Source of the DNA: Albula goreensis
Taxonomy: Eukaryota > Chordata > Actinopteri > Albuliformes > Albulidae
Reading direction: 5' to 3'
Assembly: GCA_022829145.1 (NCBI GenBank)
Contig: CM040746.1
Span: forward strand, 3,814,731-3,878,730
DNA: 64,000 nt
Under the pieces are notes generated by a model. The model ran no database searches. It was not told the DNA's origin and saw nothing but the letters and a program-made list of their open reading frames with translations. Position 1 is the stretch's first letter, and every line of letters begins with the position of its first letter. Shown one piece after another: positions 1 through 9,660 of this stretch. The position numbers and the translations under genes were made by a program.

Positions 1-443
1 TTATGGTATATTTTGGCAATTAAATAAAAACATTTTGCAAAATGTGAAGTCAGACTTCAGACAATGACAGCAACTCAGTATGAAAATGACTAACGAACAG
101 AAGATGACAGCGGTCACTAATTTTTTAATCAACAACAAGGCAAAAAACATAGACTGGCAATTCTTGTATTAGCAAGATGACCCAAATGCAACTAGATGTG
201 CATTTTTTAAAATGAATGAATCGGCTTTTCATCAGTACCATAATTTCAGTATTGTTTGTCTCAAGAATTGTGATTTGTAATTGAATCGATTTTTTTCTCC
301 CACCTGTTTTGTTCTACATCAGTACTCAGGAAGAGAATTGTGCAGATATGCATACATCTCACCTGCGCTTCTCCTTACGAATCAATAAGCTGACACACAG
401 TACAGGTTCAGCCTTGCTGTGGTGTGACAGAGGTATGTTGGGA
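1..443. other. AT-rich non-coding left edge
   Basis: I see no exon, repeat unit or splice-supported reading frame here. It ends where the 30-bp tandem array begins. If the missing mchr2 exons lie to the left of the window, this is intron; that placement is inference. Confidence 0.5.
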
Positions 444-3350
444 TGTGCAGCCTGTTTTCCCTGAGTATTCAGTGCTGCAGCCTGTTTTCCCTGAGTATTC
501 AGTGCTGCAGCCAGTTTTCCCTGAGTATTCTCTGCTGCAGCCTGTTTTCCCTGAGTATTCCCTGCTGCAGCCTGTTTTCCCTGAGTATTCCCTGCTGCAG
601 CCTGTTTTCCTGAGTATTCCCAGCTGCAGCCTGTTTTCCCTGAGTATTCCCAGCTGCAGCCTGTTTTCCCTGAGGATTCAGTGCTGCAGCCTGTTTTCCC
701 TGAGGATTCTCTGCTGCAGCCTGTTTTCCCTGAGTATTCTCTGCTGCAGCCTGTTTTCCCTGAGTATTCTCTGCTGCAGTCAGTTTTCCCTGAGGATTCA
801 GTGCTGCAGCCTGTTTTCCCTGAGTATTCAGTGCTGAGTATTCTCTGCTGCAGCCAGTTTTCCCTGAGGATTCAGTGCTGCAGCCTGTTTTCCCTGAGGA
901 TTCAGTGCTGCAGCCAGTTTTCCCTGAGGATTCAGTGCTGCAGCCTGTTTTCCCTGAGTATTCAGTGCTGCAGCCTGTTTTCCCTGAGTATTCCCTGCTG
1001 CAGCCTGTTTTCCCTGAGTATTCTCTGCTGCAGTCAGTTTTCCCAGGCTGAGTATTCTCTGCTGCAGCCAGTTTTCCCTGAGGATTCAGTGCTGCAGCCT
1101 GTTTTCCCTGAGTATTCCCAGCTGCGGCCTGTTTTCCCTGAGTATTCTCTGCTGCAGCCTGTTTTCCCTGAGTATTCCCAGCTGCGGCCTGTTTTCCCTG
1201 AGTATTCTCTGCTGCAGTCAGTTTTCCCTGAGTATTCTCTGCTGCAGCCTGTTTTCCCTGAGTATTCCCTGCTGCAGCCTGTTTTCCCTGAGTATTCAGT
1301 GCTGCTGCCTGTTTTCCCTGAGTATTCAGTGCTGCAGCCTGTTTTCCCTGAGTATTCAGTGCTGCAGCCTGTTTTCCCTGAGTATTCAGTGCTGCAGCCT
1401 GTTTTCCCTGAGTATTCCCAGCTGTAGTCTGTTTTCCCTGAGTATTCAGTGCTGCAGCCAGTTTTCCCTGAGTATTCCCAGCTGTAGTCTGTTTTCCCTG
1501 AGTATTCAGTGCTGCAGCCTGTTTTCCCTGAGTATTCTCTGCTGCAGCCTGTTTTCCCTGAGTATTCTCTGCTGCAGCCTGTTTTCCCTGAGTATTCCCA
1601 GCTGCAGCCTGTTTTCCCTGAGTATTCAGTGCTGCAGCCTGTTTTCCCTGAGTATTCTCTGCTGCAGCCTGTTTTCCCTGAGTATTCAGTGCTGCAGCCT
1701 GTTTTCCCTGAGTATTCCCTGCTGCAGCCTGTTTTCCCTGAGTATTCAGTGCTGCAGCCTGTTTTCCCTGAGTATTCCCAGCTGCAGCCTGTTTTCCCTG
1801 AGTATTCAGTGCTGCAGCCTGTTTTCCCTGAGGATTCTCTGCTGCAGCCTGTTTTCCCTGAGTATTCCCTGCTGCAGTCAGTTTTCCCTGAGTATTCTCT
1901 GCTGCAGCCTGTTTTCCCTGAGTATTCCCTGCTGCAGTCAGTTTTCCCTGAGTATTCAGTGCTGCAGCCTGTTTTCCCTGAGTATTCTCTGCTGCAGCCT
2001 CAGTTTTTTCCCTGAGTATTCAGTGCTGCAGCCTGTTTTCCCTGAGTATTCTCTGCTGCAGCCTGTTTTCCCTGAGTATTCTCTGCTGCAGCCTGTTTTC
2101 CCTGAGTATTCTCTGCTGCAGCCAGTTTTCCCTGAGTATTCAGTGCTGCAGCCAGTTTTCCCTGAGTATTCAGTGCTGCAGCCTGTTTTCCCTGAGTATT
2201 CTCTGCTGCAGTCAGTTTTCCCTGAGTATTCAGTGCTGCGGCCTGTTTTCCCTGAGTATTCCTAGCTGCGGCCTGTTTTCCCTGAGTATTCTCTGCTGCA
2301 GCCTGTTTTCCTGAGTATTCTCTGCTGCAGTCAGTTTTCCTGAGCTGCAGCCTATTCTCTGCTGCAGCCAGTTTCCCCTGAGTATTCAGTGCTGCAGCCA
2401 GTTTTCCCTGAGTATTCAGTGCTGCAGCCTGTTTTCCCTGAGTATTCTCTGCTGCAGCCTGTTTTCCCTGAGTATTCCCAGCTGCGGCCTGTTTTCCCTG
2501 AGTATTCTCTGCTGCAGCCTGTTTTCCCTGAGTATTCCCAGCTGCAGCCTGTTTTCCCTGAGGAGTTTCTGCTTCAGTTTTCCTGAGTATTCCCAGCTGC
2601 GGCCTGTTTTCCCTGAGTATTCTCTGCTGCAGCCTGTTTTCCCTGAGTATTCCCAGCTGCGGCCTGTTTTCCCTGAGGATTCTCTGCTGCAGTCAGTTTT
2701 CCCTGAGTATTCCCAGCTGCGGCCTGTTTTCTCTGAGTATTCTCTGCTGCAGCCTGTTTTCCCTGAGTATTCCCAGCTGCGGCCTGTTTTCCCTGAGTAT
2801 TCTCTGCTGCAGCCTGTTTTCCCTGAGTATTCTCTGCTGCAGTCAGTTTTCCCTGAGTATTCTCTGCTGCAGCCTGTTTTCCCTGAGTATTCCCTGCTGC
2901 AGCCTGTTTTCCCTGAGTATTCAGTGCTGCAGCCTGTTTTCCCTGAGTATTCCCAGCTGCAGCCTGTTTTCCCTGAGTATTCTCTGCTGCAGTCAGTTTT
3001 CCCTGAGTATTCTCTGCTGCAGTCAGTTTTCCCTGAGTATTCCCAGCTGCGGCCTGTTTTCCCTGAGTATTCTCTGCTGCAGCCTGTTTTCCCTGAGTAT
3101 TCCCAGCTGCGGCCTGTTTTCCCTGAGTATTCTCTGCTGCAGCCTGTTTTCCCTGAGTATTCCCTGCTGCAGCCTGTTTTCCCTGAGTATTCCCAGCTGC
3201 AGCCTGTTTTCCCTGAGGATTCAGTGCTGCAGCCTGTTTTCCCTGAGGATTCTCTGCTGCAGCCTGTTTTCCCTGAGTATTCCCTGCTGCAGCCTGTTTT
3301 CCCTGAGTATTCAGTGCTGCAGCCAGTTTTCCCTGAGGATTCAGTACTGC
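444..3350. repeat. 30-bp minisatellite, about 97 copies
   Basis: A head-to-tail array with consensus CTGCAGCCTGTTTTCCCTGA followed by GTATTCAGTG, nearly always exactly 30 bp. Copies differ mainly at three places: CAGCC versus CAGTC before GTTTTCC, GTATT versus GGATT, and the four bases before GCTGC (AGTG, TCTG, CCTG or CCAG types). Irregular units with small indels occur near 600, 835, 1045, 2000, 2300-2350 and 2570. Because 30 is a multiple of three, five of the six frames stay open for long stretches, giving decamer-repeat ORFs on both strands. Those are artefacts of the period: the indels shift frame and there is no splice or start context. If the upstream mchr2 exons lie off the left edge, the array is intronic, ending about 2.2 kb before the terminal exon. 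Confidence 0.97.
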
Positions 3351-3671
3351 CATGCCTGACATGGACACAGTGGGTGGGTGTACAGCGTAAAATGCTGTCA
3401 CTTTCAGGCTCAATGTTAATTAAAATGACATAATGCAAATCTGTGAGAGTGGCATGTCTCCTTTCTGTTTCCCCCTATTACTGTACCACCTCCTCCCCCT
3501 TTTCCTTCCGGTCTGGAATGCCCTGCTGGTTTCCACAAGCTGAGCTCCTCACTGTCATACCCTCTGCAAATCAGGGAACGGAAATCAGGAAAGAAACCTT
3601 TGCTTTGCTCTGAAAATGGTTGTAAGCTGTCATTTCTTTTCATACTGCAGTCAATAAAATTTGAGTTTGGA
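3351..3671. other. Spacer between two minisatellites
   Basis: Unique-looking, moderately pyrimidine-rich sequence. No coding exon or RNA gene is recognisable. The minus-strand ORFs entering it from the array are extensions of repeat frames, not genes. Confidence 0.5.
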
Positions 3672-3847
3672 GAGTGACTGCGCTGCTCAGCGGAGGGACT
3701 GCAGAGTGACTGTGTAGCTCAGCTGGGGGACTGCAGACTAACTGCGCAGCTCAGCTGGGGGACTGCAGACTGACTGCGCAGCTCAGCTGGGGGACTGCAG
3801 ACTGACTGCATAGCTCAGCTGGGGGACTGCAGAGTGACTGTGCAGCT
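3672..3847. repeat. 32-bp minisatellite, about 5.5 copies
   Basis: Units start at 3672, 3704, 3736, 3768, 3800 and, partially, 3832. The core is CAGCTCAGCTGGGGGACTGC followed by AGACTGACTGCG. The first unit diverges (GCTGCTCAGCGGAGGG). Like the adjacent 30-bp array it contains CTGCAG and CAGCT elements, but the remainder of the unit is unrelated. Confidence 0.93.
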
Positions 3848-5555
3848 TATCGCACATTTCTGGAGCAAATCTTTTCAGGAGTAAAGAAAAGGATGGACTT
3901 AAGAAATTGTAAATCAGATTGTATAAGGTTCTCATGGAGTCATAGACTCCATACATTTCTGCAGTTGCTTGACAAAAATGACAATAATGCAAAATCGTAA
4001 AATAATAGATACCCTGTTATTTTATTTTAGCAGGGAGCAGAAAGGCTAAAACATTACCTGGGGCACAAAAGCTATATGATGTAGAATGAAGAATATAGAA
4101 TGATTCTGTTGAATAGAATGAACACATTTCATTTGTCAGTTTTATATTTCAATATCAATAATAATTTCAGAGCAGTGACATATTACATTTCACTACCTGG
4201 AATGAAAACACTCAACAGCAACAAACACTCGAATGACATACACAAAAACAATATTTTTAATCAGGAAAATGGTGTTTTGATTGACTGACTGCCCTGTTTT
4301 CTAAACAGGATGATATACTTGGTCTTGAGTCTGGCTCCTCCCAATGTTTCTCTCTTCACACAAAGGGAGTTTTTTCTTTCAACTGTCACTCCATAGTTTG
4401 TGTTTTAGGAGATTCAGGCTGAGTACTGCTGTATTGTTTTGTGTAAGTTTATTGGGGCAAATATTTTGTGACATGTGCTGTATAGCTAGGTTTTTAACAG
4501 CTGTTGTCAGGGTTTTCTTCGTCCAAAATGGAATAGTTTGTGGTACTGACACTGAAGGTAAATTCTGTGTATTTTCACAGCTCTGTGAAATTACTTGTAC
4601 ATCAGACTCACCTCTGAGACCGATATTATATATTGGATTTTATCGGGTTTTATCTTTGTCAGCAAACGGCGCTGTGTGGTGAAATTGGTTGGTCTGTGCA
4701 CTGACCTGAGGTTATAAGCGGAGATACTCTTCTCTATCTAAATTACTGCTCACTGACCTGACATCACTGTTACCTCATACCCTTTGTTTAGCCTGTCTAG
4801 CAACTGTCTGTGAAGAAACGTTACATTTTATATCGTATAGGTCCCAGATGTTCCACCCCTGACTGTCTGAAAGCTTAGTGTAGCGAGAGGTATTCTCCCT
4901 GGGATATTTACTAGGACACTTTTTTCATGCATTTACATGTTTTGCATCTACCTTTTGCTCATTCTATTTCTGTAAAATTCTATTCGGCCCCACTTTATAT
5001 TAAGAGGGCATTAATTACTATGTACTTATATATTCGTAGGTACAGTGCAAGTACAGTGTAACACATTTGTAGGTACAAGGTACGAACTGGTGTAGCAAAG
5101 GTTTGTTGTTTACAAGGTAGATATTATTGGTAGCTACCAGCAAGGATGTGTTGTAACATTTATGTGTCTACAGATATGTCACAATCTTGATCTTCCAACA
5201 GAAGGATATTCTGAGACGGGAGTGACTACAAAGTGTTTTTAAAGCTGAAATTCATATATTCATATAACTTGACTTGACAGTTGACCTCACAAAAGCATTG
5301 ACATTTTCACAAAAATGCTGTCAGCATGACTCAAAAATAATGATTTTGAATGGAGGGGGCACTGGAGTTGCAGTATGCTGACCAACTCCTCAGACAGTAT
5401 ATGCACTTATTAGCCTTACTACACTACTGGCTTTCTCCATTCTTGTGCAATGAAACCTCATTCCCCCATCACTAGTTTGACCACTGACCTGAGATCAGTT
5501 TAACCTCATACGCTCTCCTTTGCCCCTACCCCCACCCCCTCCCCTTCTCTGGCAG
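3848..5555 (+). other. Intron sequence upstream of the mchr2 terminal exon
   Basis: AT-rich sequence ending in a pyrimidine-rich tract and TCTGGCAG at 5548-5555, a good splice acceptor. I looked for the TM1-TM3 exon of an MCH receptor and did not find it. The stretch near 4985-5100, beginning GGCCCCACTTTATATTAAGA, resembles a dispersed teleost repeat, but I cannot name its family. The 112-residue open frame at 4344-4682 matches nothing I recognise. Confidence 0.6.
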
Positions 5556-6204
5556 GTACGTCGCAATCGTCCACCCCACGTCGGACAAGAGGACGATCCA
5601 GTGGACGATGGTCATCAACGGGATGGTGTGGGTGGGGAGCTTCCTGCTCACCGTGCCTGTGATGCTCTACACCCGAACGGTGCGCAAGAAGCAGGTGGAG
5701 ATGTGCATCGTGGACCTGCCGCGCGGGCCCCAGGACATGTACTGGTACACTCTCTACCAGTCCACTATCGGCTTCATCATCCCCCTCATCATCATCAGCA
5801 CCTTCTACTCCCTCACGCTGTACCACATCTTCCGTTCCGTGCGCCGCGTCAAGCGCAAGCAGTCCGTCTGGGCGAAGCGCGCCACCAAGACAGTCCTCAT
5901 GGTGATCGCCATCTTTCTGGTGTGCTGGTCGCCGTACCACGTGATCCAGGTCATCAACCTGAGCATCCGGTCGCCCACCAACACCTTTGTCTACGCCTAC
6001 AACATCAGCATCTGCCTGAGCTACTCGCACAGCTGCATCAACCCGCTGACGCTCCTGATCTTCGCGCAAAACTACCGCGAGAGGCTGTGCCGTAGGAAGG
6101 ACTTCCGCAGCGTCCAGCAGAGCACCTCCAAGAGCACCATGGTGAAGGCCGACCCTGCTTCCACTGTCACTGCAGACACCAACTACCGCTGCACGTTGGT
6201 CTAA
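5556..6204 (+). CDS. mchr2: Melanin-concentrating hormone receptor 2-like GPCR, terminal coding exon
   Basis: Class A GPCR acting at the plasma membrane; MCH receptors bind the cyclic neuropeptide melanin-concentrating hormone and signal through G proteins. The exon opens after a pyrimidine tract and CAG in phase 2, splitting the R codon of DRY, a classic GPCR intron site. The first full codons read YVAIVHPTSDKR. Then come TM4 (INGMVWVGSFLLTVPVML), an ECL2 cysteine (codon 5704), DMYWYTLYQ leading into TM5, a short basic ICL3 (RRVKRKQSVWAKRATK), TM6 with CWSPYH (5923-5940), and TM7 with LSYSHSCINP. The stop TAA is at 6202. It gives 215 codons, matching the distal part of the roughly 340-residue family. 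DMYWYTLYQ, PYHVIQ and FVYAYNISICLSY resemble MCHR1/MCHR2. Y of NPxxY is leucine (6052-6054). The C-terminus CTLV fits a class I PDZ ligand. Upstream exons are absent from the window. MCHR1-like is the alternative; MCHR2 fits better. Confidence 0.9.
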
Positions 6205-6235
6205 TGGCCGGTCGCCCAGATAGTGCCGAGGTCCT

Positions 6236-6850
6236 GTCTGCTATTGGCCAAAACACTACCCGTACCTCTTTAACAGTGGCTGAAATAGCGAAAGGACCCT
6301 TACCATTGGCTAAAACAGCTCCCTCCATTTTTCACGGAAGACCAGAAGAGTATTGGGAACCTTACTGCTGGCCAAAAATAATACTGCCTCCTTCACCAGT
6401 TCACTGCTGGATGAAACGGTACCTTACTGCAAGCCAAAACAGTACCAGAAATCATACCAGGCCTCATGCCACCAGGTAAAACGCTGCTGACCTAAACAGT
6501 GCCCTTTACAACTACAGCTCTGGCTTGAACTGTGCTGGAACCCTTAGTGCCAGCAAGGATTTCTACCCAGTCAAAACAATACTGGAACCATTATCACCAG
6601 CCAAAACAATGCTGGAACCATTATCACCAGCCAAAACAGGACTGGGATCCTAAAGACAGCTAAAGCAGTAGAAGGACCCTCACCACTAACCAGACCATAT
6701 TGGGACCCCTAATGCCAACCAAAACAGTACCAGGCCCCTACGACCAGCTGAAACAGTACGAGAACCCTTATCTCCAGGCAAAGCAGGACCATAATGCTTA
6801 CTGAGACACAAAATGGGACCCTATCACCAGCTGAAAGAGTACCCTTGTAC
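6236..6850. repeat. Degenerate 30- to 40-bp tandem repeat in the mchr2 3' flank
   Basis: Recurring GCCAAAACAGTACTGGGACC-like blocks, each followed by CTTA/ATTA and CACCAG-like spacers. The clearest pair is at about 6570-6630, with two nearly identical 30-bp units (CCAAAACAATACTGGAACCA followed by TTATCACCAG). Units elsewhere are diverged and of uneven length, indicating an old array. Confidence 0.75.
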
Positions 6851-7667
6851 CTTTAGTAATGGGATACGCATTGGAAGTGTTAAATTGGCAATGCACCAGT
6901 AGAAACACCTGAAACAGGTCCTGGTTGGCTGCCTTCTGAAACCCCTCCCCCACCCCTCCTCCTGACTACAGACCCACACTCCATCTGTGCTGTGTTACAA
7001 GGCTTTTTGTTTGGGATTTTTCACGTGGGTGTCAAGAGCCTCAGAGTTCACATTCTTCTCCACAGACAGAACAATGGGTGCCTCTCCCGTGCCCCGTGCC
7101 TCAAGGGGCAGGAAGATAGGCGGATCCGAAGCCATGTGGCCAGAAGAGCAACCGCCGAATCAAACAGGCGCACACTGAGATAGAGTGTGAACATTGTCAG
7201 CATCGATTCGTCGTGCCGTTTAAAACCCCAACAGAAAACGGTGTTCACCGCATACAAACTATGGCCTGCTTTTATGGTCTGCTCCTTACGTCATAGTCCA
7301 AGTTGCTGTTGTTGTCATGGTTATTTGTCTGATGTTTGCTAATGAGTACCTAAGTTTCTCTCTGGATATGTATTTTTCTGTACAGTGTATTTTCTAGAAA
7401 TGTTGTTTTATGGGAAGGAATAGACACAAACTAAACTGAACAGTCAACATCTGCCGTCAGTGAAGGTCTCTTATTCAGGTTTGGGACAGACATCACCAAA
7501 GATTCATCCAATCCACTCTTACGATATACTACCCTGTCTTCTCACGTTGCTGATGTTTTTTTTGGATCAGTGGTTTATTAACCTTTTTAAAAGCATTTTT
7601 TTAGACATGGTCGCCATGTAGCATGGTTTATGTTTGCCCTGTTTTGTTCTGCTGTGATCGCTCTGTG

Positions 7668-7705
7668 AATAAATATCACGAGTCCAGTATTAATCCAATA
7701 ATAAA
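7668..7705 (+). promoter_or_regulatory. mchr2: Candidate polyadenylation signals for mchr2
   Basis: Two AATAAA hexamers, at 7668-7673 and 7700-7705, about 1.5 kb after the stop codon. Assignment to mchr2 rests on strand and distance only. Confidence 0.45.
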
Positions 7706-7710
7706 ACGCA

Positions 7711-9480
7711 TCACAAAAAACAGAACAGACTCAAAGGAAAATGTGGGCTCATGCGGTCTGTACTTGTTTATGAAATGGTGAAAAATTGTTATGGGGAACA
7801 ATACAGTATTAAAAATGGAGGCTTCTGTTTTGAGATTATCAAAGTGTGCTTGGAAGCTGCTGAGGTTGAAGAGATAGGATTCCATATTCAGATGTAGCAT
7901 CGCTAAGTATGTATAAGGATACAGTTTTCACTGTATTGACATACAGAATGGACTCGGTTAGAGAAAACTATAAGGACGCCATCTTACTGGATGTTTTGCA
8001 AGGAAATTGGCTGCTTATGAAGACTGCTTGGTGGAAATTAAAACTTAAATATGAACTGTGTTTTTGTTTATTGTTATCCTGCAGAGCATGATATTGTAAA
8101 GACTAGCTGAACCATACATTACTGTATAATTATTTTCGTGATTATTTTTATGAACAGGTATACAGTTTTTTTTGTTCTAGATGTTCTAGTCTTGTTTTAA
8201 TTGTTTTTTTTTATCCTGTGGTGCAGGCTGTCTGTGCTCAATTCTCTGTGTATAAATGCATATTTATAACCATGTGTATAAAAGATTTGTTTAAAGTAAC
8301 ATTAGTTTGAATGCTTTCTTTCATATGGTCATTTTCCTTGCTCCTTGTATAAAAGGCTCATAATGTACAATTTGCAAATTTCCTTGGTTAGTTTTCTGGC
8401 TACATTGTCTACACAAATACTCTCTCAAAGTATTTCAAAATACACTGTGCTGGTTTGATAAACCAACACAATCAAAATCAGATAAAATATCCAGATTATT
8501 CAGCTATGACGCATATTCGCATTGGTTCAAGATAACCCGGGGGCCCTCTTGGTTGTTTTTTTTTATTTGCTTTTACTTCTAACCTTTAACCCGGATAGTT
8601 CCGCAGGCATGTGATTGTGATAATATTTTTTTGGAAGGGGTGGCAGAGGCTAAGGCTAATTGGTGCGATTCATTTTTAAGGGATACAACTGCTTTTAAAG
8701 AAGCTGCTGAAATAGATAGCTATATGAATTACACATTTTCAGTAGCTATAGCAAAACAAAGATTGTAAACAATAATTTATACCGTGTAGACACGCACAAA
8801 CACATACACACACACACACACACACACACTGGGGGTTTGCATGACACATGCCAAAGGCAATGCTTTAAATGGATGGGCATCAGTGTAATGTAATCTTTCC
8901 TGTATAACTCCTTCATGCTTCAGTTTAAATCTCTAGGTGTATGACCAGACATTCATGCCAAAGAGCAACTAATGATCTATAATATTGTTCTGAATTTGTG
9001 ACAAATTGATTGTGCACAAATGCTAGCTCCTTTAGTCTCTGTCTGGCTCAAAAGTGTTCCACCAGAAACCAGACACCTTCCCTTGGATGTTTTTTTTCTT
9101 GGGTTCTTGCTCATCGGTTTGCTGAATAATTTAATGTCTCCTCAAGACCGGGAGTGCAAAGGTAGCAATAGGAGAACAAGGTCTCATGACACCACAAATT
9201 GGTAGAACTATCATAACCTTGTACTTAAGTTGAGATGAAAAAAAATCTTTGTGGTTTGCCGTGGAGGGCGAAAACATTTTGATTGGTTCAAATGGTTTGA
9301 ATGACTGACAGTTCATTGCAGCTGCACCCATAACTGGGTGAATGAAACTTGCCTTCCGGCACACATCCATATAGAGAGCTAATTATTTGTAGCAGATAAG
9401 ATGGAGGAAATTTGGGGAAAGCAAATGAGAGTTCAGCTTTGCTTTCTAGGAAACAGGACTATGCTCCTACAAGGATCTGA
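7711..9480. other. Intergenic AT-rich sequence
   Basis: No gene is recognisable. It contains a (CA)n tract at 8804-8829 and short homopolymer T runs. Confidence 0.5.
8804..8829. repeat. (CA)n microsatellite
   Basis: Thirteen uninterrupted CA units, preceded by imperfect CA-rich sequence from about 8790. Confidence 0.95.
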
Positions 9481-9660
9481 GGCCAGATTCAATCAAACAG
9501 ACTTCACATCTTCAAGGGTATATGCTATTCCATTTTAAATGGGTTATTGTCTCCAGTAACATTCCACATACTGAAGAAAATACTTTTCAAGTGAAGTCTT
9601 GTTTGAAGTGAATTGGATATGCCCTTACAGACACCGAGTGAATTTGATTGAATTCACCCC
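9481..9660. mobile_element. MITE-like element with terminal inverted repeats
   Basis: The left end reads CAGATTCAATCAAACAGACT and continues to AAGGGTATATGC. The reverse complement of the right end (about 9609-9658) reads GAATTCAATCAAATTCACTC and continues to AAGGGCATATCC. These are imperfect inverted repeats of roughly 45 bp bounding a 180-bp element with no coding capacity. A related single arm is at 61012-61062. Superfamily not determined. Confidence 0.65.

Larger units (their letters stand above)
6205..7710 (+). other. mchr2: Probable 3' UTR of mchr2
   Basis: Sequence following the stop codon to the first canonical polyadenylation signals. There is no further splice-supported coding. It contains a degenerate tandem repeat (6236-6850). 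The UTR extent is inferred from signal position only; cDNA is not visible here. Confidence 0.55.

Noticed and set aside
444-3350. CRISPR array
   Set aside because: Units are contiguous with no unique spacers, and the DNA is vertebrate. The same holds for the 37-, 47- and 57-bp arrays.
424-3438. Long ORFs on both strands with decapeptide repeats (for example LQPVFPEYSL and GKTGCSREYS)
   Set aside because: They arise because the 30-bp period is a multiple of three. Indels shift the frame, several frames are open at once, and there is no start or splice support.
4344-4682. 112-residue cysteine- and phenylalanine-rich frame as an upstream receptor exon
   Set aside because: It lacks the TM1-TM3 motifs of an MCH receptor (no LAVADL, no DRY-adjacent end) and no donor fits the phase-2 acceptor at 5556.
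5506-6095. 187-residue minus-strand and 191-residue plus-strand ORFs over the GPCR exon
   Set aside because: Shadow frames of the GC-rich mchr2 coding exon; the GPCR frame alone has transmembrane segments and motifs.
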